Below, one piece after another: positions 21,267-33,807 of a stretch of DNA of 64,000 bases. The translations under genes were made by a program, and so were the position numbers. The DNA is taken from NCBI GenBank assembly GCA_026122225.1, contig JANEZZ010000520.1:992001-1056000 (forward strand), written 5' to 3'. Source of the DNA: Heloderma charlesbogerti (lineage: Eukaryota; Chordata; Lepidosauria; Squamata; Helodermatidae). Positions within the stretch are counted from its first letter, which is position 1; each line of letters opens with the position of its first letter. The notes below the pieces were generated by a model. That model searched no databases. It was not told the DNA's origin and was given only the letters and a program-made list of their open reading frames with translations.

Positions 21267-24200
21267 GTAATATCACTTTTATTGCACTTTGCATACCTAT
21301 GGACAATGTCCTTGAAAATGTGATACTGCTAGTTAATATAAACATATTTGAATCAATATTACACTTCAAATCAAGCCCCATAGTCCAAAGAATGTCTTGA
21401 AGCAAATACAACCAAAGGCTTAAAATAGGCAGTGGGAGAACCTTTATATCACTTGTTCCCTTAATTCCACTTCTGGATTTCAAAAGTAGCCTTCTGTGCA
21501 ACCAGATCTTCCCTGCAAAAAATGTTAAATAAATAAATAAATAACTTCCCAACATAGCCCATAGGAGCAGTATCCTCCTAACTCAAGTATCTTTGCATGG
21601 CTCTCACTGCACAAGATGCATTGCACTGTCATTGCTGGAGTGTCATTCCTTAAAAAAACAAAATATGTGGTCAATGGTTCTTCAACAAATAATGTAATCT
21701 AAGAATATAACAATCTGGCAATTCTTTCCCCTAGCAAATGGCATGATGGACGGGATAATAAATATATTTGAACTGTCACAGGAAACAATGTCTTTGGGAC
21801 TTCTGCATAAAAAAATATTCTGCACTGATTTGGTGTGGCGTTGCATTTTAAAAGGCAGAATGAACTGCACAGTCCTTTTAACTGAGAGGACCCCTGTACT
21901 GTATTTAGGTTGTTGTCTAACACTAGGAGGCAGCTCTCTGAAGTCACATCTTATACACCACTTCTAATTTGTAAAAGTGCTTTCCAACCATATTCAGCTG
22001 AACTGAGAGAGGAAATAATGTCTAGAGAACACGTGACTAAACAATCCAATGAATACATAGGGAGGATCTACATTGTGTCTGCTAGCGCATTGAATTCGGT
22101 AGACTGGCAAGTTAAATGCCATCACGTTAAAACGTGATTATTCACACTCACCCTGTTTCTCCATTCCAGTACTTCATCAAATGCACAAGCATGGTTCATG
22201 CTCGAGCGCTGTGCTGTTTTCCTGCTCTTAAAGAAGGCAGATCTCATTGGAGGAGCAGAAACCCTTCCTGTTTCTGATTCCCCGCCCACCGTCCCTCTCT
22301 TCCTCTATCCCGTGTGTGTGTAGGGATGGCGCGAGCATCCTGTTGGGGCTCAAAGCCCGGCGAGAAGTTACCACTCCACCCCCTCCTCAGACATCAGTTC
22401 CCTCAGCAAGAAAAGAAGAAGAAGGCAGCGCCTCTCGTCCTCCCCACATGATTGCTACAGCAGCAGTGGTGTGGGGGAGGCTGGTCATTTTCTGTAAGTT
22501 CTCCTGGCCCTAGGGAAAATGACCAGTTTTTCCCTTGCCGTTGCTGCTGTAGCAGATGGGGGTGGAGGGAAGAAGGAAGCACCTATCCTCTTCTCCCCCC
22601 CCCCACCTGCTGGAGGCCAGGACGAGAGGCTGGGGGGTGTCTCCCAATGCTCTTTTCCCTGCACCAGCCCTTGACAGCAGGCGTGAGGAAGAGGGGCAGT
22701 GGCAACAGCACCCAGCACTCAGGTTTCGGGCGGGACTGCTAGCGTCTTCGAAGCTTCAAAGACTGCCCTGTTTTTGTCCGCTGCTCATGACATTAAAATT
22801 GTCCATGGACATTTTTATTCATGTTAGTCAGTGAATAGTGTTGATTGTCTGCCTGGATATGTGTGTGTCTTTCTTTCCATGCTGTGAGCATGGAGGGGAC
22901 TGTGAAAAAAATTATGCTCGCCTGGGCTTGCCCAGGCAAGTGTGCAGAGAAATCGGGCTGGAGTAGCTACGATTCTTCAACGATTTCAAGATTTGAAGAT
23001 AGTGCCTTAATTTTTTTTTTTTTAAAAAAAGGGAAAAAAGCCAAAGGAGAGGATAGAAGGAGGTAAAACGTAGTGTCATTTGAAGGGATAGAACAACCCC
23101 CTGCTCAATGCAGGAAGCCTGATTCCCAGGCGGTCTCCCATCCAAGTACTGACCAAGGCTGACCCTGTTGAGCTTCTGAGATCAGACAAGCACACGCATA
23201 TCCAGCCCTTTGCTTGTTGGTGATGAAATGAGTGCTGAGGAAGCTATGCAATCAGTAGCCCAAAGTCCGCATGGGGGTGTTGAGAGCTGTGATTGGACAG
23301 GAGAGAAATACAAACACCGCCATATATGGGCAGGTGTGGGAGGGGATTACGACCTTATACAGTGATGAACACAGAAGAGCAGAGCACATGAATGGGAAAT
23401 ACCGGAATATTAGGGTATTGAAAGTGGTAGTAGGGAAGCTGGAAATTGCGGTTCCAATACGAATCAGGGATGGCGTATTGTGAAAGACGGGGGGCGAAAC
23501 CTCATTGGAAACGTAAAAAACCATAAGTGTAGATCAGCCCATAATTAATGGCTCTCTTGGTATTTTTTCATCTGCCTTAAACTTCTGCACTAGGGGGGAA
23601 GGAGGAGGGAGAACCAAGATAATCTATGATGAGCACTACAATGGCCACTTCAGCATTGCCAGAAAAGAGGACACAGATTTGCCCGAAGTGTGCCTATGCT
23701 AATTTACACGTATAGACGCAAATCTAGAAATAATTACTATAGTTTAAATAGGAACACAATACACTTTACCACAGTGGGGAAGACAATGGCCAAGTGACCT
23801 GTGTGGCTGCTTGGTCTGCTGTCCAGGTGGTAGCTGTTGATGAGCCCCTCCTCTGCCTTCTGATGGTTCTTTGACTTTAAACCAGACTTGGACCGGACAG
23901 CCCTTTAAACAGAGGATGCAATCAAATACAGGGCCATCCTCTGACAGCCCTTCAAATAAATGACTGTCCTCTGTAAAGTAGGCCATCCTCGCTGAGCCTC
24001 AACCAAAGGACACCTGAGGGGCCTCCAATGTCAAGGCCTCATTAATATCATGCTTGGACCAAATGCCCTCCCATTTGTTTTGCTCCAGCCTTCGGGAAAC
24101 CTAGGCGGTTTCCTAGGTTTGAATCCTAGGTTTAAATCCTAACATACTGTTACACTCCTGCACCCCACTTCTGAAGAGGTGGGAAGCTTCAGGGGCTTCA

Positions 24201-24656
24201 GCACTTACTCAGACTTCATTTTCCTGAGAAGGAGGACACTGGAGACTTGTGGTGTTTCTTTCATAAAAGGTTTATTTATCTTGTGCTCAAGGTGAGGGTC
24301 CACAACAGTAGCAGTCCAACAGCTTCCTGCTCCCACTCAGCTGGTAGGGATCTACTGCAGAGAGCCAAAATCAGCTCTCTCCTCCATCTTAGAGCCACTC
24401 TCCACCAGCCTGACTTTCTCCTACTCCACAAGCCTCACTTGGCCCCTCCCCTTGGCCTAGTAGAACAAACGTTACCAGTTTAAGAGTGTTAGAGTTGGGG
24501 AGAATCCTCAATCTCTTGATAATGAGAGGCACTGAGTTGTGAGGGAACCCTAGAAGGCAATTTAGACTGACCCCAAACACACAACAATACATTTTGCTAC
24601 CCTGCATTCTGCTAATTACCCTGCTTATCATTCTATGCCTGTGCTTCTCTCCTTAG
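21267..24656 (+). other. Intron e11-e12
   Basis: 3.4 kb. A GC-rich, CT-rich block lies at 22330-22760, a 5S-like stretch at 23125-23190. Positions 22062-23545 may be one inserted element, with GGATCTACATTG near the left and AAGTGTAGATCA near the right as short inverted ends, but I found no target duplication. Nothing is recognised in 21300-22060 or 23550-24650. Confidence 0.55.
23125..23190 (-). repeat. 5S-rRNA-derived sequence, minus strand
   Basis: CCCAGGCGGTCTCCCATCCA followed by AGTACTGACCAAGGCTGACC and AGCTTCTGAGATCAGAC is the reverse complement of the 3' two-thirds of vertebrate 5S rRNA with several substitutions. The 5' end of 5S is lost, so it is a pseudogene or 5S-derived SINE part. 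Confidence 0.75.
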
Positions 24657-24767
24657 GATGGTTGTGGCGTTGGTGGCTCTCCCCACACTTTTAAAATAGT
24701 GACTGAGAATGTTGTCTGTGGAAATACCGGGGTCACATGTTCCCGAGCAATCAAGATCCAGCTTTGG
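24657..24767 (+). CDS. MUC6: MUC6 exon e12: VWD3 continued
   Basis: 111-nt phase 0-0 exon. It encodes DGCGVGGSPHTFKIVTENVV, then CGNTGVTCSRAIKIQLW. TENV.CG.TGVTCS.AIKI is the VWD3 core shared with MUC2 and MUC6. Confidence 0.94.
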
Positions 24768-24903
24768 GTAAGGATAATATGTAGTTATTGTGTTACCATA
24801 CACAGGTGAGATGCCCTCACATGCACCACAGTAGAATGTGAGGAAACAAGCCAAGACTTGATGCAAATGCTGTCAGTTAGTAAGAGAGCTGATCAGGGAT
24901 ATT

Positions 24904-25219
24904 GGGCAGTATCCAAAGGAGAGGCCCAAGCCTTCTGGCTCCGGTGCTTGTGCGGCCAGCCCTGCCAGTGGCGGTGTGCACACAACCCCAACCACTGGCG
25001 GCCACGATGTGGCACTTCCAGGGGAAAGCGCCGCAACGAGCAGAAGCGCTCATTTCTGGAAGGGGCAAGCTGCGCCCCTTCCAGAAATGAGCATTTCCAC
25101 TCGTTGCAATGCTTCCCCCTGGAAGCGCTACACTGTGGCTGCCAGCAGTAGGGGCTGCATGTGCACCGGGGCCAGTGGGCTTGGCCTACCCATGCTAGGG
25201 CTCAATTGGATACTACCCT
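24904..25219. repeat. Foldback repeat, long imperfect palindrome
   Basis: Left arm starts GGGCAGTATCCAA; the reverse complement of the right arm starts AGGGTAGTATCCAA. The arms pair through CATTTCTGGAAGGGG near the centre at about 25072. No coding capacity and no clear target duplication found. Confidence 0.75.
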
Positions 25220-25539
25220 AGGTATACAGCCTGTTTTGGATAGGGTTGCACTCCTCTTGAAAATGGGTTCACATGTTCGTAGTGCTCTTGGATCCAGCAA
25301 TGTTCCTGGATGCCCATGTGGTAGCTGTGGTCAAGCGTGCTTTTGTACAGCTTAGGCTGGTGTGCCAGATGCTGTCTTCTCTAGAGAAGACAGACCTGGC
25401 ATACCAGCTCACAAGCAGAGGCCTTCCCCAACATTGTGTTTTAACCGGTGATACCATGGATTGAATCCGGGTTCTTCAGTATGCAAAGCCTGTACTCTTC
25501 CACTGAGCTAGGGTCCCTCTCTTCATGCCCAGTCACATC

Positions 25540-25925
25540 CAGGTTGGATTATTGCAATGTACTCTATGTGGGTCTGCTGTTGAAATGGGATTGAATGTTT
25601 CCGCTAGTACAAAATGAGCAGCAAGAGCTGTGGCCCGGGCTGGCTTTTTAGATCATGTGACTCCACTGTTGTATCATCTGCATTGGCTCCTGCCTTGTTT
25701 CTGAGCCCATTTTAAGGTCCTATTGATTACCTTCAAAGTCCTAAATGATTTGAGACCATGGTACCTGAAGGACTGCCTCTCCGCCCCATGGGTCTTCCCA
25801 CACATAGGTCTTTGGCAGAGGCCTGCTCTGTTGCACCACAGCTACGACTTGGTGGGTGCATATGTGGGACACAGACTTCTCTGTAGTGGCACTCTCTACC
25901 CCAGGTGGCCAAGCTATTCCTGACA
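25540..25925 (+). mobile_element. Diverged L2-like LINE fragment
   Basis: A conceptual reading gives HLHWLLPCF, a stop, then HFKVLLITFKVLNDLRPWYL, the pattern of the C-terminal reverse-transcriptase region of L2-clade LINEs (LHWLPV...FKVL...ALNGL.P.YL). Decayed. Confidence 0.65.
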
Positions 25926-26133
25926 ATGGCAGTGATTCAACACCTCATAAAAGCAATCTTATTTCACCATGGCTACAGACCTGACATTGCTATTTTGTTA
26001 TGCTGCTTTATTATTTTGTTGTGTGTGTTTTTATTATTGCATTGTGTACAAGAAAATAAGTCACTCTTAGCAGACTTTATAGTTGGAGGTTCTGTTAGAT
26101 AGCTCTTCTAATGGTGTGTCATTTTCCTTTCAG

Positions 26134-26319
26134 AATACGACTATCACTTTGGCAGACAGAACATACACCATCTCTGGTGAGAATACTCTGACAAAATTCT
26201 TCATAGAAGAGAACGCCCTCCACTTGATTATTGAGATCACAATCCCTGGGAAATATGATATGAAGCTTATCTGGAACAGGCACATGAACCTATTCATCAA
26301 GATATTCAGAGACACAAAG
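26134..26319 (+). CDS. MUC6: MUC6 exon e13: VWD3 continued
   Basis: 186-nt phase 0-0 exon. It encodes NTTITLADRTYTISGENTL, then ALHLIIEITIPGKYDMKLIW and NRHMNLFIKIFRDTK. LIWNRHM is a VWD3 signature. Confidence 0.94.
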
Positions 26320-27926
26320 GTAATGTGGCATAGATTCCTAGTAGGTGTTTCTTTGCCTTCCCTAGGGAATGCATTTCTGACAGCATACACATTAAATTGA
26401 ATAGGTAGTCACAGGGCCATGGTATCAGATTGTAAGCAGAGATCTTCTAGCAGGAAGTATTGATCTGGGGTTCTGATTCTGTCAAGTCCCAGTCAAAGTA
26501 AATTTGTTTGATTACCAAGATAAAACGAAGCCACCTGTGCAAAAGGATGGCAGCTTGTTGTTAGAAAATGGATGCAGAATAGATATGCAAAGAAAGCTCA
26601 CACCTCTCTTCAGTTGACAAAGCAGCTCTCTGCCACACTGTTTGTATTCTGGGGGGCCCCCAAGAGAGTACAAGCAGTCATTCCCCCAGGACTGGCAAAA
26701 GTCCTCTAAGCTGGTAGTGAGCATATTGCCCCTTGGAGTGAGACCAAAGCGCAAAGCCTGTGGATCGGATCTTATAAGCTTTTCCACTAGATGCCCACCT
26801 CTAGCTCATGAGCTGACAGGCAACCCCTCTCCCCCTCTCAGGAGCTAGCAGCCAAGCACACACACATTCAGGAGAAGGGGGGCTTCCCCTCCCCAAAGGC
26901 ATTCGAAGCATCGCAGGCTGGGAAATCAATCAACCCTTCTCTGAGACCAGGGCCTCAACATTCCAGCTCCTGGGAAGGGGAAGTCCCCCAGCTCTTCTGT
27001 GTGAGAATCCAGGCACGACACACTTATCTCTTTCACTTCATGAGATAATTGGGCAAGGCTTAACAATGTACAGTTGTTGACATATGGGGCTATACTTGCT
27101 TGGAATCAGTTAAGGCCTGGTGTAAATGGCCTACTTACTTAACCACAAGGCTGCACATTAAGCCAAACTACAAAGTCTCAGATAGCGTATAGGAATGCTG
27201 CGAAGTCCACTTTTTTGCTTACTAATCAACTCACTACAGTGGACTAAAAACTCACTCATCTCCACAGAGCAGAGGTAAGGCTTGCAGTTCCATGATCACT
27301 TTTCCAGGGTTTATTTTTGAAAGCAAAACATCTGTGGTGTCTTCAGACTGAGCAGATAATGGGGGGGGGGGACGACAGTTTCCTTGCCAGCCCTTTCTAT
27401 GCTCAAACCCCCCCCAAAGGAGAGAAATGTCTCAGGATGCAAAGATTTTATTAAGGGAAAGCTCAACACGTTTTGGCCTCTTGTTTTGACTTTGGGGCTT
27501 TCTTCAAGTGACTGTAGCAGTACTATTACAGCCCCTTGAAGAATGCCTCAGAATAGGAAAAGAGGCCAAAATGTGTCAAGCTTTCCATTAATAAAATCTC
27601 TGCATCCTGAAATATTTATCTCCTTTTGGGGGGGCGTACTTTGGATGCTCACCAGCCTTTGTACTCCCTCCATGGTTTTCTCCATGAGAAGGGAACAGCC
27701 CCCACCCCCATATCTTCACCCCATGTGGGAAAGCAATTTAGGGGAGAACAAATGGCTGGCAAAGAAAGGGTCAAACAGCTTCTCCTGTCCTCTCCCCTCC
27801 CCCCCAGTTGCTGGCCATCCACTCAACTTGCAGTTCCCGTGGCTCCTTTGTGCTTTTCCCCCCTCAAACCAATGTTTTATGGACTGATATTATTTCCATG
27901 ACTTATTTTATTTTATTTTAATCTAG
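26320..27926 (+). other. Intron e13-e14
   Basis: 1.6 kb; a foldback repeat sits at 27407-27634. The rest shows only short G or C runs. Confidence 0.7.
27407..27634. repeat. Foldback repeat with CCCCCAAAGGAGA ends
   Basis: The left arm (CCCCCCCAAAGGAGAGAAAT, then CAGGATGCAAAGATTTTATTA) pairs with the right arm ending ATCTCCTTTTGGGGGGG. A central stretch has TTGGCCTCTT/AAGAGGCCAA complementarity. Confidence 0.8.
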
Positions 27927-28166
27927 GATCACCTCTGTGGTTTATGTGGTAATTACAATGGGAATATACAAGATGATTTTGAAACCCGAAGTAGATATGT
28001 GGCATCCAGTGAACTGGAGTTTGTGAATTCCTGGAAAGAGAATCCCCTTTGTGGGGATGTGATGTCCTTGGCTGATCCATGTAGCAAAAATCCCTATCGC
28101 AAAGCATGGGCAGAGAAGAAGTGTGCCATTATCATCAGTAATGTATTTGCTGAATGCCACAGCAAG
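27927..28166 (+). CDS. MUC6: MUC6 exon e14: VWD3 end and C8-3 start
   Basis: 240-nt phase 0-0 exon. It encodes DHLCGLCGNYNGNIQDDFET, then RSRYVASSELEFVNSWKENP and CAIIISNVFAECHSK. It holds an intact CGLCG motif, associated with disulphide-linked assembly in this family, and the strongest MUC6-specific match in the window (RYVASSELE.VNSWKE.PLCGD). Confidence 0.96.
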
Positions 28167-28267
28167 GTAAAAGCATGGATTCAGTCCCTCTTTAGTATAT
28201 CCTGTGCTTCAGTACCTGATATTAGCACAAGAAATTACTATTTTCCCTACACGTGCTTTCAAATTCC

Positions 28268-28336
28268 AGTTTCTTCTTCTCCTTCTCCTTCTCCTCCTCC
28301 TCCTTCTTCTTCTTCTTATTATTACTATTATTATTT
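28268..28336. repeat. (CTT/CTC)n and (ATT)n simple repeat
   Basis: A run of CTT and CTC triplets followed by ATT triplets. Confidence 0.9.
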
Positions 28337-28677
28337 TCAATGTTAACAAATCATTCAGACCTTGACTTTTGAAACTAGCCAACACAGAAAGGCAGGATCT
28401 TCAAATTTGGTCAATAAAATCTATTCCATTAACATGTGGCCACTTTACTGTTCAGTATTGTTTAGTACTATCAATATTTTCATTATCAAAATGTTTATAT
28501 TGGGAGTGTATATTGGATTCAAATGAATCCAGAGTCAAATTGGGCACTTCAGAGAGTTTTGTTGGCTCTCCATGGATAAATAGGATTCCCTCTTAAGCAA
28601 TAAGAATAAATCTGGACCTTCTTGAAACATTGAGACCATTTTTGCAGTTTGGAGGGATGCAGAAAGGCAGACATTTG

Positions 28678-29042
28678 CCTGGTTCTCACACATGAAAGTG
28701 GTTAATAAGCCACGGTGGCTTATTAATCACTCCTGCTCATGCCAGTCATGTGCCAGCTCATTTCCCTAATTACCCTTGCCAGATATGGGTTGTCATGACG
28801 TCCAAACCCGGCAAGGGTGGCTTGTTGAGGTGGTTAGCAAACTGCCCAGAATCAGTGGCCTGTTGTAGGGTTGTGGAATGGTTTCCTAACCACCCAAACA
28901 AGCCACCCTCGCCAAGTTCAGACATCACGAGATGTTGCAGTGGGTGAATCAGCAACTTGGCACCCACGGATACCACAACCCACCATGGCTTAAATAAGGC
29001 TTAAATAAACCATGGTGGGCTGCAGTGATCGTGTGAACCAGG
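28678..29042. repeat. Imperfect foldback repeat with CCTGGTTC ends
   Basis: CCTGGTTCTCACAC at the left and GTGTGAACCAGG at the right are inverted. The interior pairs GGTGGCTTGTTGAGGTGGTT with AACCACCCAAACAAGCCACC around 28855. Probably a MITE. Confidence 0.75.
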
Positions 29043-29764
29043 TCACTGTGTCTGCAAAATTTTCCTGGTTTGCTTTCACTTTTCCATATATGGAAAATGC
29101 CAGGGTGAAGAGAGTGGGGGAAAGAAGAGCTGAGTGACTGACAGGTCTACCTTCTCACCATACGGAACGGTTTGGCAGAGCTTTCCAAGCACAGTGCTTT
29201 GTGGAAGGGATGTTGAGTCTTATATAATGCTTTCCCCCAAATCTCCTCTGAAGTCTTTGTTATTTATTTACAATATTGTAAATAAACTAACAATATTGTT
29301 AGTTCTGTCTCATCTAAGCAGGGATGTTTAAAGAGCTTTGGAGCAGTAAGAGAAGAGTTGTTTGTGGCTTTTGTACCTTCCTGATTTCTTATCCTTCCAA
29401 CCAATCCTCATTTTTTCAACCAATCCTTATTCTAGCTTTCTAGTTCTTTTCCTAAATACTCCCTTTTCCATTCCAATCCATTTATTCACACCTGCCTCTA
29501 GAAGTGAAGTTTCATTTACTGTTGCTTTTTCTTGCTGAAAAATAGCAAGCAACTATTTTGGAAAATAGTTTGGTTTGCCAAGCTCAATTCCAGATTAACC
29601 TAAGGTGAGTTCAACCATCACTACCTGTTAATTCAGCAGATTAATACAAAAGGCCGTTTTGTTTGATTAGTGGGTATCACTTGTTTGGTCCCAATGAAAG
29701 TGTACAAAATGGAACATTTTACTTACACATACTTTCTGCTTTAATTCTTCTATCCCTGCTATAG

Positions 29765-29921
29765 GTATACCACACACCTTATTATGAAACTTGTGTCCGC
29801 GATGCATGTGGATGTGACACTGGCGGTGACTGTGAATGCATGTGTGATGCTGTTGCAGTGTATGCGAAAGCTTGCATAGACGCTGGCGTATGCATCGACT
29901 GGAGAACCCCAGACTTCTGTC
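29765..29921 (+). CDS. MUC6: MUC6 exon e15: C8-3 domain
   Basis: 157-nt exon (phase 0 in, phase 1 out). It encodes VYHTPYYETCVRDACGCDTG, then GDCECMCDAVAVYAKACIDA and GVCIDWRTPDFC. The RDACGCD.GGDCEC.CDAVA block is the C8 core of D3. Confidence 0.96.
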
Positions 29922-31293
29922 GTACGTTCCTTAATATTGCTTTTAAAAAACATGATCTTTTAAAAGTATGTTGGCAATTTTAGATGTTAATGTAATAATA
30001 CACAGAATTGGATTATACTTTTTCAGTTTACAAAACTAATAGAGAAGGAAGCTTTACATCTGTTGAGGAGCTTTTTCAAACTATATTCCTAGGAACCCAA
30101 ACATCCCTCAGAAGCTTATCAGGGCTCCCCAATGAGAGGATCAGTAATGGGTGGGCAGATTCCGCTACAGACAGCTTGTCCTCTGTAGCAATCTGTCCTT
30201 GCCATGTGCAGCCACAGGAGAGAACCGAATGCCTTCTATGTGTAACTGCGTCCACCAGAGAATGGCAAGCACATTTTGTGTGCAATTCCAGGCACAGCAT
30301 AAGTGGGGAACTGGTTTTTTTGGGGGGGGAGATGACCCCCCCAATGAGCCCTCCAGGGCCTGGATGATGTCAAGGGGCAGGAGCATGCCCCCTGAAATAA
30401 TCCGGCTGCTGGCCAAAGTGCTGGTTGTAGGAAACCAGCTATTATCGCTGATCACTGATTGAAGATAACAGTGGGGGTTCTTCATACTACCCTTTAGGGG
30501 CAGGGCTACGGGGAGGGGCCTCACCTGGGCCCCATAGTCTGACCTGGCAGGCCAAATTTGGCTCATGGGCCAGAGGTTCCCCATTCCTGAGCTAGAGGGA
30601 GAATGTTGGTCATGCTGTAATGAGGCTAATCAAGCCTGCCCCTTAGAACAGGGATGGGCAGAAAATAGCTATCAAAATGTTTTAGATTTCAATTTTCAGC
30701 ATTCATGACCATTGGCCATGCTGGCAAGTCCAAAACACCTGGAGATCTTCCTTCTGCCCGGCCCTGCCTTGGAGCATGTCCCAGAGTTCTTTGCCATGGG
30801 CAGAAATTCCTCAGTATCCAAATTGATTTGCAATGGGTTCCCTGGGTTTAGGAAGCTTAACATCCACTGTCTTAGTGCACTGTTAAAAATAGAATTCTAC
30901 ACAGATTTCTGTACACCTCAAGTCAAACCACAGCCAAAGCTACCTGGCGAATTGGAGAAGATATGGCTAAGACTTCATTCATTTTTTAAAGAAACAATGG
31001 CCATGCTGACTCCCTTGACCCTGTGGGGAGCAGCTATCCATTTGCGGCTACACCTGGTTTCATCAAGGTAGACTATGGGTAGTAATCCAGTGTGTGAACA
31101 GGTGACATACGCCCACAACCTCCATGGGTATAATCAAGTATATGTACTTTCTCATCATAAAACAAAAATTAATAAAGCTGTTTCACTAGATACTTTGCCA
31201 CAGGGGAAAGCAAAGCCTTTTTCTCTCTAACACTTTTCTTTGGGGAATGTAATTCGATAAATTTAATAACAATTACCTTCTCCCCTATTTTAG
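29922..31293 (+). other. Intron e15-e16
   Basis: 1.4 kb with a MITE at 30649-30766. Nothing else defined. Confidence 0.7.
30649..30766. repeat. Short inverted-repeat MITE (CAGGGATGGGCAG type)
   Basis: CAGGGATGGGCAGAA at the left and TTCTGCCCGGCCCTG at the right are inverted; related to 8704-8841. Confidence 0.6.
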
Positions 31294-31437
31294 CTGTCTA
31301 CTGTGACTATTGGAACAGCCATCCGAACAGTGGCATGAAGGGCGCCTATAACCCTGCCAAGGAATACAATTGCACCTGGCATTATCGCCCCTGTAAATGT
31401 CTAAACATGCCAACACCGACTGATGTCAACACTGAAG
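31294..31437 (+). CDS. MUC6: MUC6 exon e16: cysteine-rich segment after C8-3
   Basis: 144-nt exon (phase 1 in and out). It encodes VYCDYWNSHPNSGMKGAYNP, then KEYNCTWHYRPCKCLN. NCTWHY.PC is conserved in MUC6 and carries a likely N-glycosylation sequon (NCT). Confidence 0.93.
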
Positions 31438-33744
31438 GTAACATTCTTTGCCGTTTAAAAATAGAAACAGTGTTACCCAATGATATAGCAAGTGTGTTGC
31501 ACAAAAGGCTGCCAGTCAAGTTTCTTTTGCCTGCACACAGGTGACATGTGTCACTACCATTCTCAGACATATCACCATTCACTAATAACTACAGGCACCA
31601 GTTCAAATTTGTTTAGAGGTTCAAGTACTCTAAAGTACTGTTTGTCTCAGTGTTCTTTCTTTTCTTTTTACCTAATGTATTAATTTTATATCCCAATGTC
31701 CGTCCCATTGTGCATGCCAAAAGTCTTTATAATGGGCTTTATAAGATGGAATGCATGTAATTGCTTCTTCCTTTAACTCCATTCCACCCCATGCTTGATG
31801 GGAGTGAGGAAGGCTATTCAAGTCACTTATTTGTCCAGAATCAAACAGTCATCACTGGCAAAGATATGGTTTCCATGAAACATGCAGAAAAAGAGTAAAC
31901 CAAAGGCACTGAAGTCCCACCAAGCTTCAAAGAGGCCAGGTAGCACACAGATAACAGAAAGTGGCCATGAGGGTTCAGTGGTCAAATCTGTCAGTGGCGG
32001 CTTGTCAACTCCAAGAGCAGTGGCTTGTCAACTCCAAGAGTACAGAACATTCATATTTTCCATTGAGGAGATACCTCACTGAGATAAAGGGGGGTGTCAA
32101 AGAGGCCACACTGGGCATGCTCCATCCCACTGCTTTGGTGCCAGGATGGATTGTTGAAATGCTGCTATGAGCAGGAGGTGCCCCTTACTGTTGTCATGGG
32201 CAGTCAAAGACGTGGATGGCTACCCAAGCCTTTAGTCTTTCACATTTCTTGACATCCCCAAGGAGCAGACAAGGTGAAGCTAAGGTAATCCTGTGGATAG
32301 TTGTCTTAGCTATAGCAATGGGGTTTCAGGAAGGGAGGGTCTGGTACAGTTGTTTCTTCAAGTTAATGCCTCTCAGAGAAAAGGACAGGGCCTTTTGATC
32401 TCCCCATAGGTCCCAGGCCCATGTCTATGCCCCAAAGTGGTATAAAATGGGGATATAAGTAATGATGTAGGCTTACATGTCAAAGTCAAATCATGATTTT
32501 TCTTGTTGTTCAGTTGTAATTCAAGTCCAGCTATGTCTAGAATTGTCTCAGTGTGTTTCTGTTCAGGGCAATAATATTAGCACAAATAGGTTCCATGTCA
32601 CCTCATGTGATTAATTTCAATATGATTCACATTATCACACTGATTTCCAGAGTGAGTTAGAGAAAGTAAATCAGCTGAATTTGTCTAACCCAGCCTTCAT
32701 CAAACTGGTGCCTTCCAGATGTCCTAGACTGCAACTACCATAATTCCAATGGCCATGCTGACTGGGAATGATGGGAACTGTAGTCCATCACATCTGGAGA
32801 GCACCAGATTGGCGAAGGCAGGTCTAATCTCGAATTTCTTGGGACTACTCACTAGTCCCAATCCCTGGACTTAAGGGATCCTTCTTATCTAACCACCACA
32901 GATGTAATTTTTCTGTAACCCTTAGTTAACACTGTTTAACAAACAACTGCCTATATGATGGCCCTTAGATCAAAAGTTAGAGATGAAAGGTTTCAGCAGT
33001 GACATGAACAGCTACAAGGACTAGCTGAGCATCATAGCATGGCAGAGAAATCCTGTCTTCTTATCTTTCCTTCACCAGACATTTGTCCTTGCAGGCTGCC
33101 AGAGTGGACACCATCATTAAAGCAGCAGGTCTCTATCTCACTTAGTGCTTTCCAGCCCTTGAAGATGACAGAGCATGGAAGCCTGGCCAAACCCCAAATG
33201 TACTTAAAAAAAACTTCTTGAATATTAATGTGCTCATGTCCTTCTGCATCAGTCAACTCCTGATTATGAACAGTAACCTGTGTTTTGTTATAGTTGTTTT
33301 ATTTGATCTGATTCAACATACATTTTCAAATAATACTTCAGAATCTATTCCAGCTTGAGGAAAATTAAGGTGCATTGTATTCAGCTTCAGTCTTGACACC
33401 CTGCCACCCATATCCTCCTTGCTAATTATTAGCACAACTGCAATATTTTTTGAAACATTAAATTTCCAAGGGTTACATTATCAGGAGACTGTCCCACCAG
33501 AATATCAATAGGAAGCTTGCAGAAAGTAGGGTATAAATCCTTTTGTAAACTTTTTACAAAATGTTTTGTAGAAAATAATAGGCCTGAATTCTCATGTTTG
33601 GACATTTGGATCAATACTTCATTCTCTGAGACTTCTTTGCAAATGACAATAATTCTTTCTTAAACCTTTTCTAAGGCCGGAGTTTACCTAAAATGTTTGC
33701 TGCATGCATGATGAACAATATATTTCTTTGTCCTTTGCTCCTAG
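31438..33744 (+). other. Intron e16-e17
   Basis: 2.3 kb with one MITE at 32691-32821; otherwise nothing recognised. Confidence 0.7.
32691..32821. repeat. Short hAT-type MITE
   Basis: CAGCCTTCATCAAACTGGTG at the left against (reverse complement of right) CTGCCTTCGCCAATCTGGTG. Flanks GTCTAACC (32683-32690) and GTCTAATC (32822-32829) differ at one base, consistent with an old 8-bp target duplication. Confidence 0.7.
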
Positions 33745-33807
33745 GCTGTTACAACTGTTCACGGGATGAATACTATGATCATAAGCTGCAAGCCTGTGTC
33801 CCTTGTG
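33745..33807 (+). CDS. MUC6: MUC6 exon e17: last cysteine-rich exon before PTS
   Basis: 63-nt exon (phase 1 in and out). It encodes CYNCSRDEYYDHKLQACVPC, matching the CYNCS.DEY.DH...CVPC end of the MUC6 D3 assembly. Confidence 0.94.

Larger units (their letters stand above)
24768..26133 (+). other. Intron e12-e13
   Basis: 1.4 kb made up largely of a foldback repeat (24904-25219) and an L2-like LINE fragment (about 25540-25925). Confidence 0.7.
28167..29764 (+). other. Intron e14-e15
   Basis: 1.6 kb. A pyrimidine (CTT/CTC)n then (ATT)n tract lies at 28268-28336, and a long inverted-repeat element at 28678-29042. Confidence 0.7.

Noticed and set aside
22247..22834. Overlapping open frames in the GC-rich block of intron e11-e12
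   Set aside because: Low-complexity CT/GA-rich sequence open in several frames; no domain, no splice context, and probably part of an inserted repeat.
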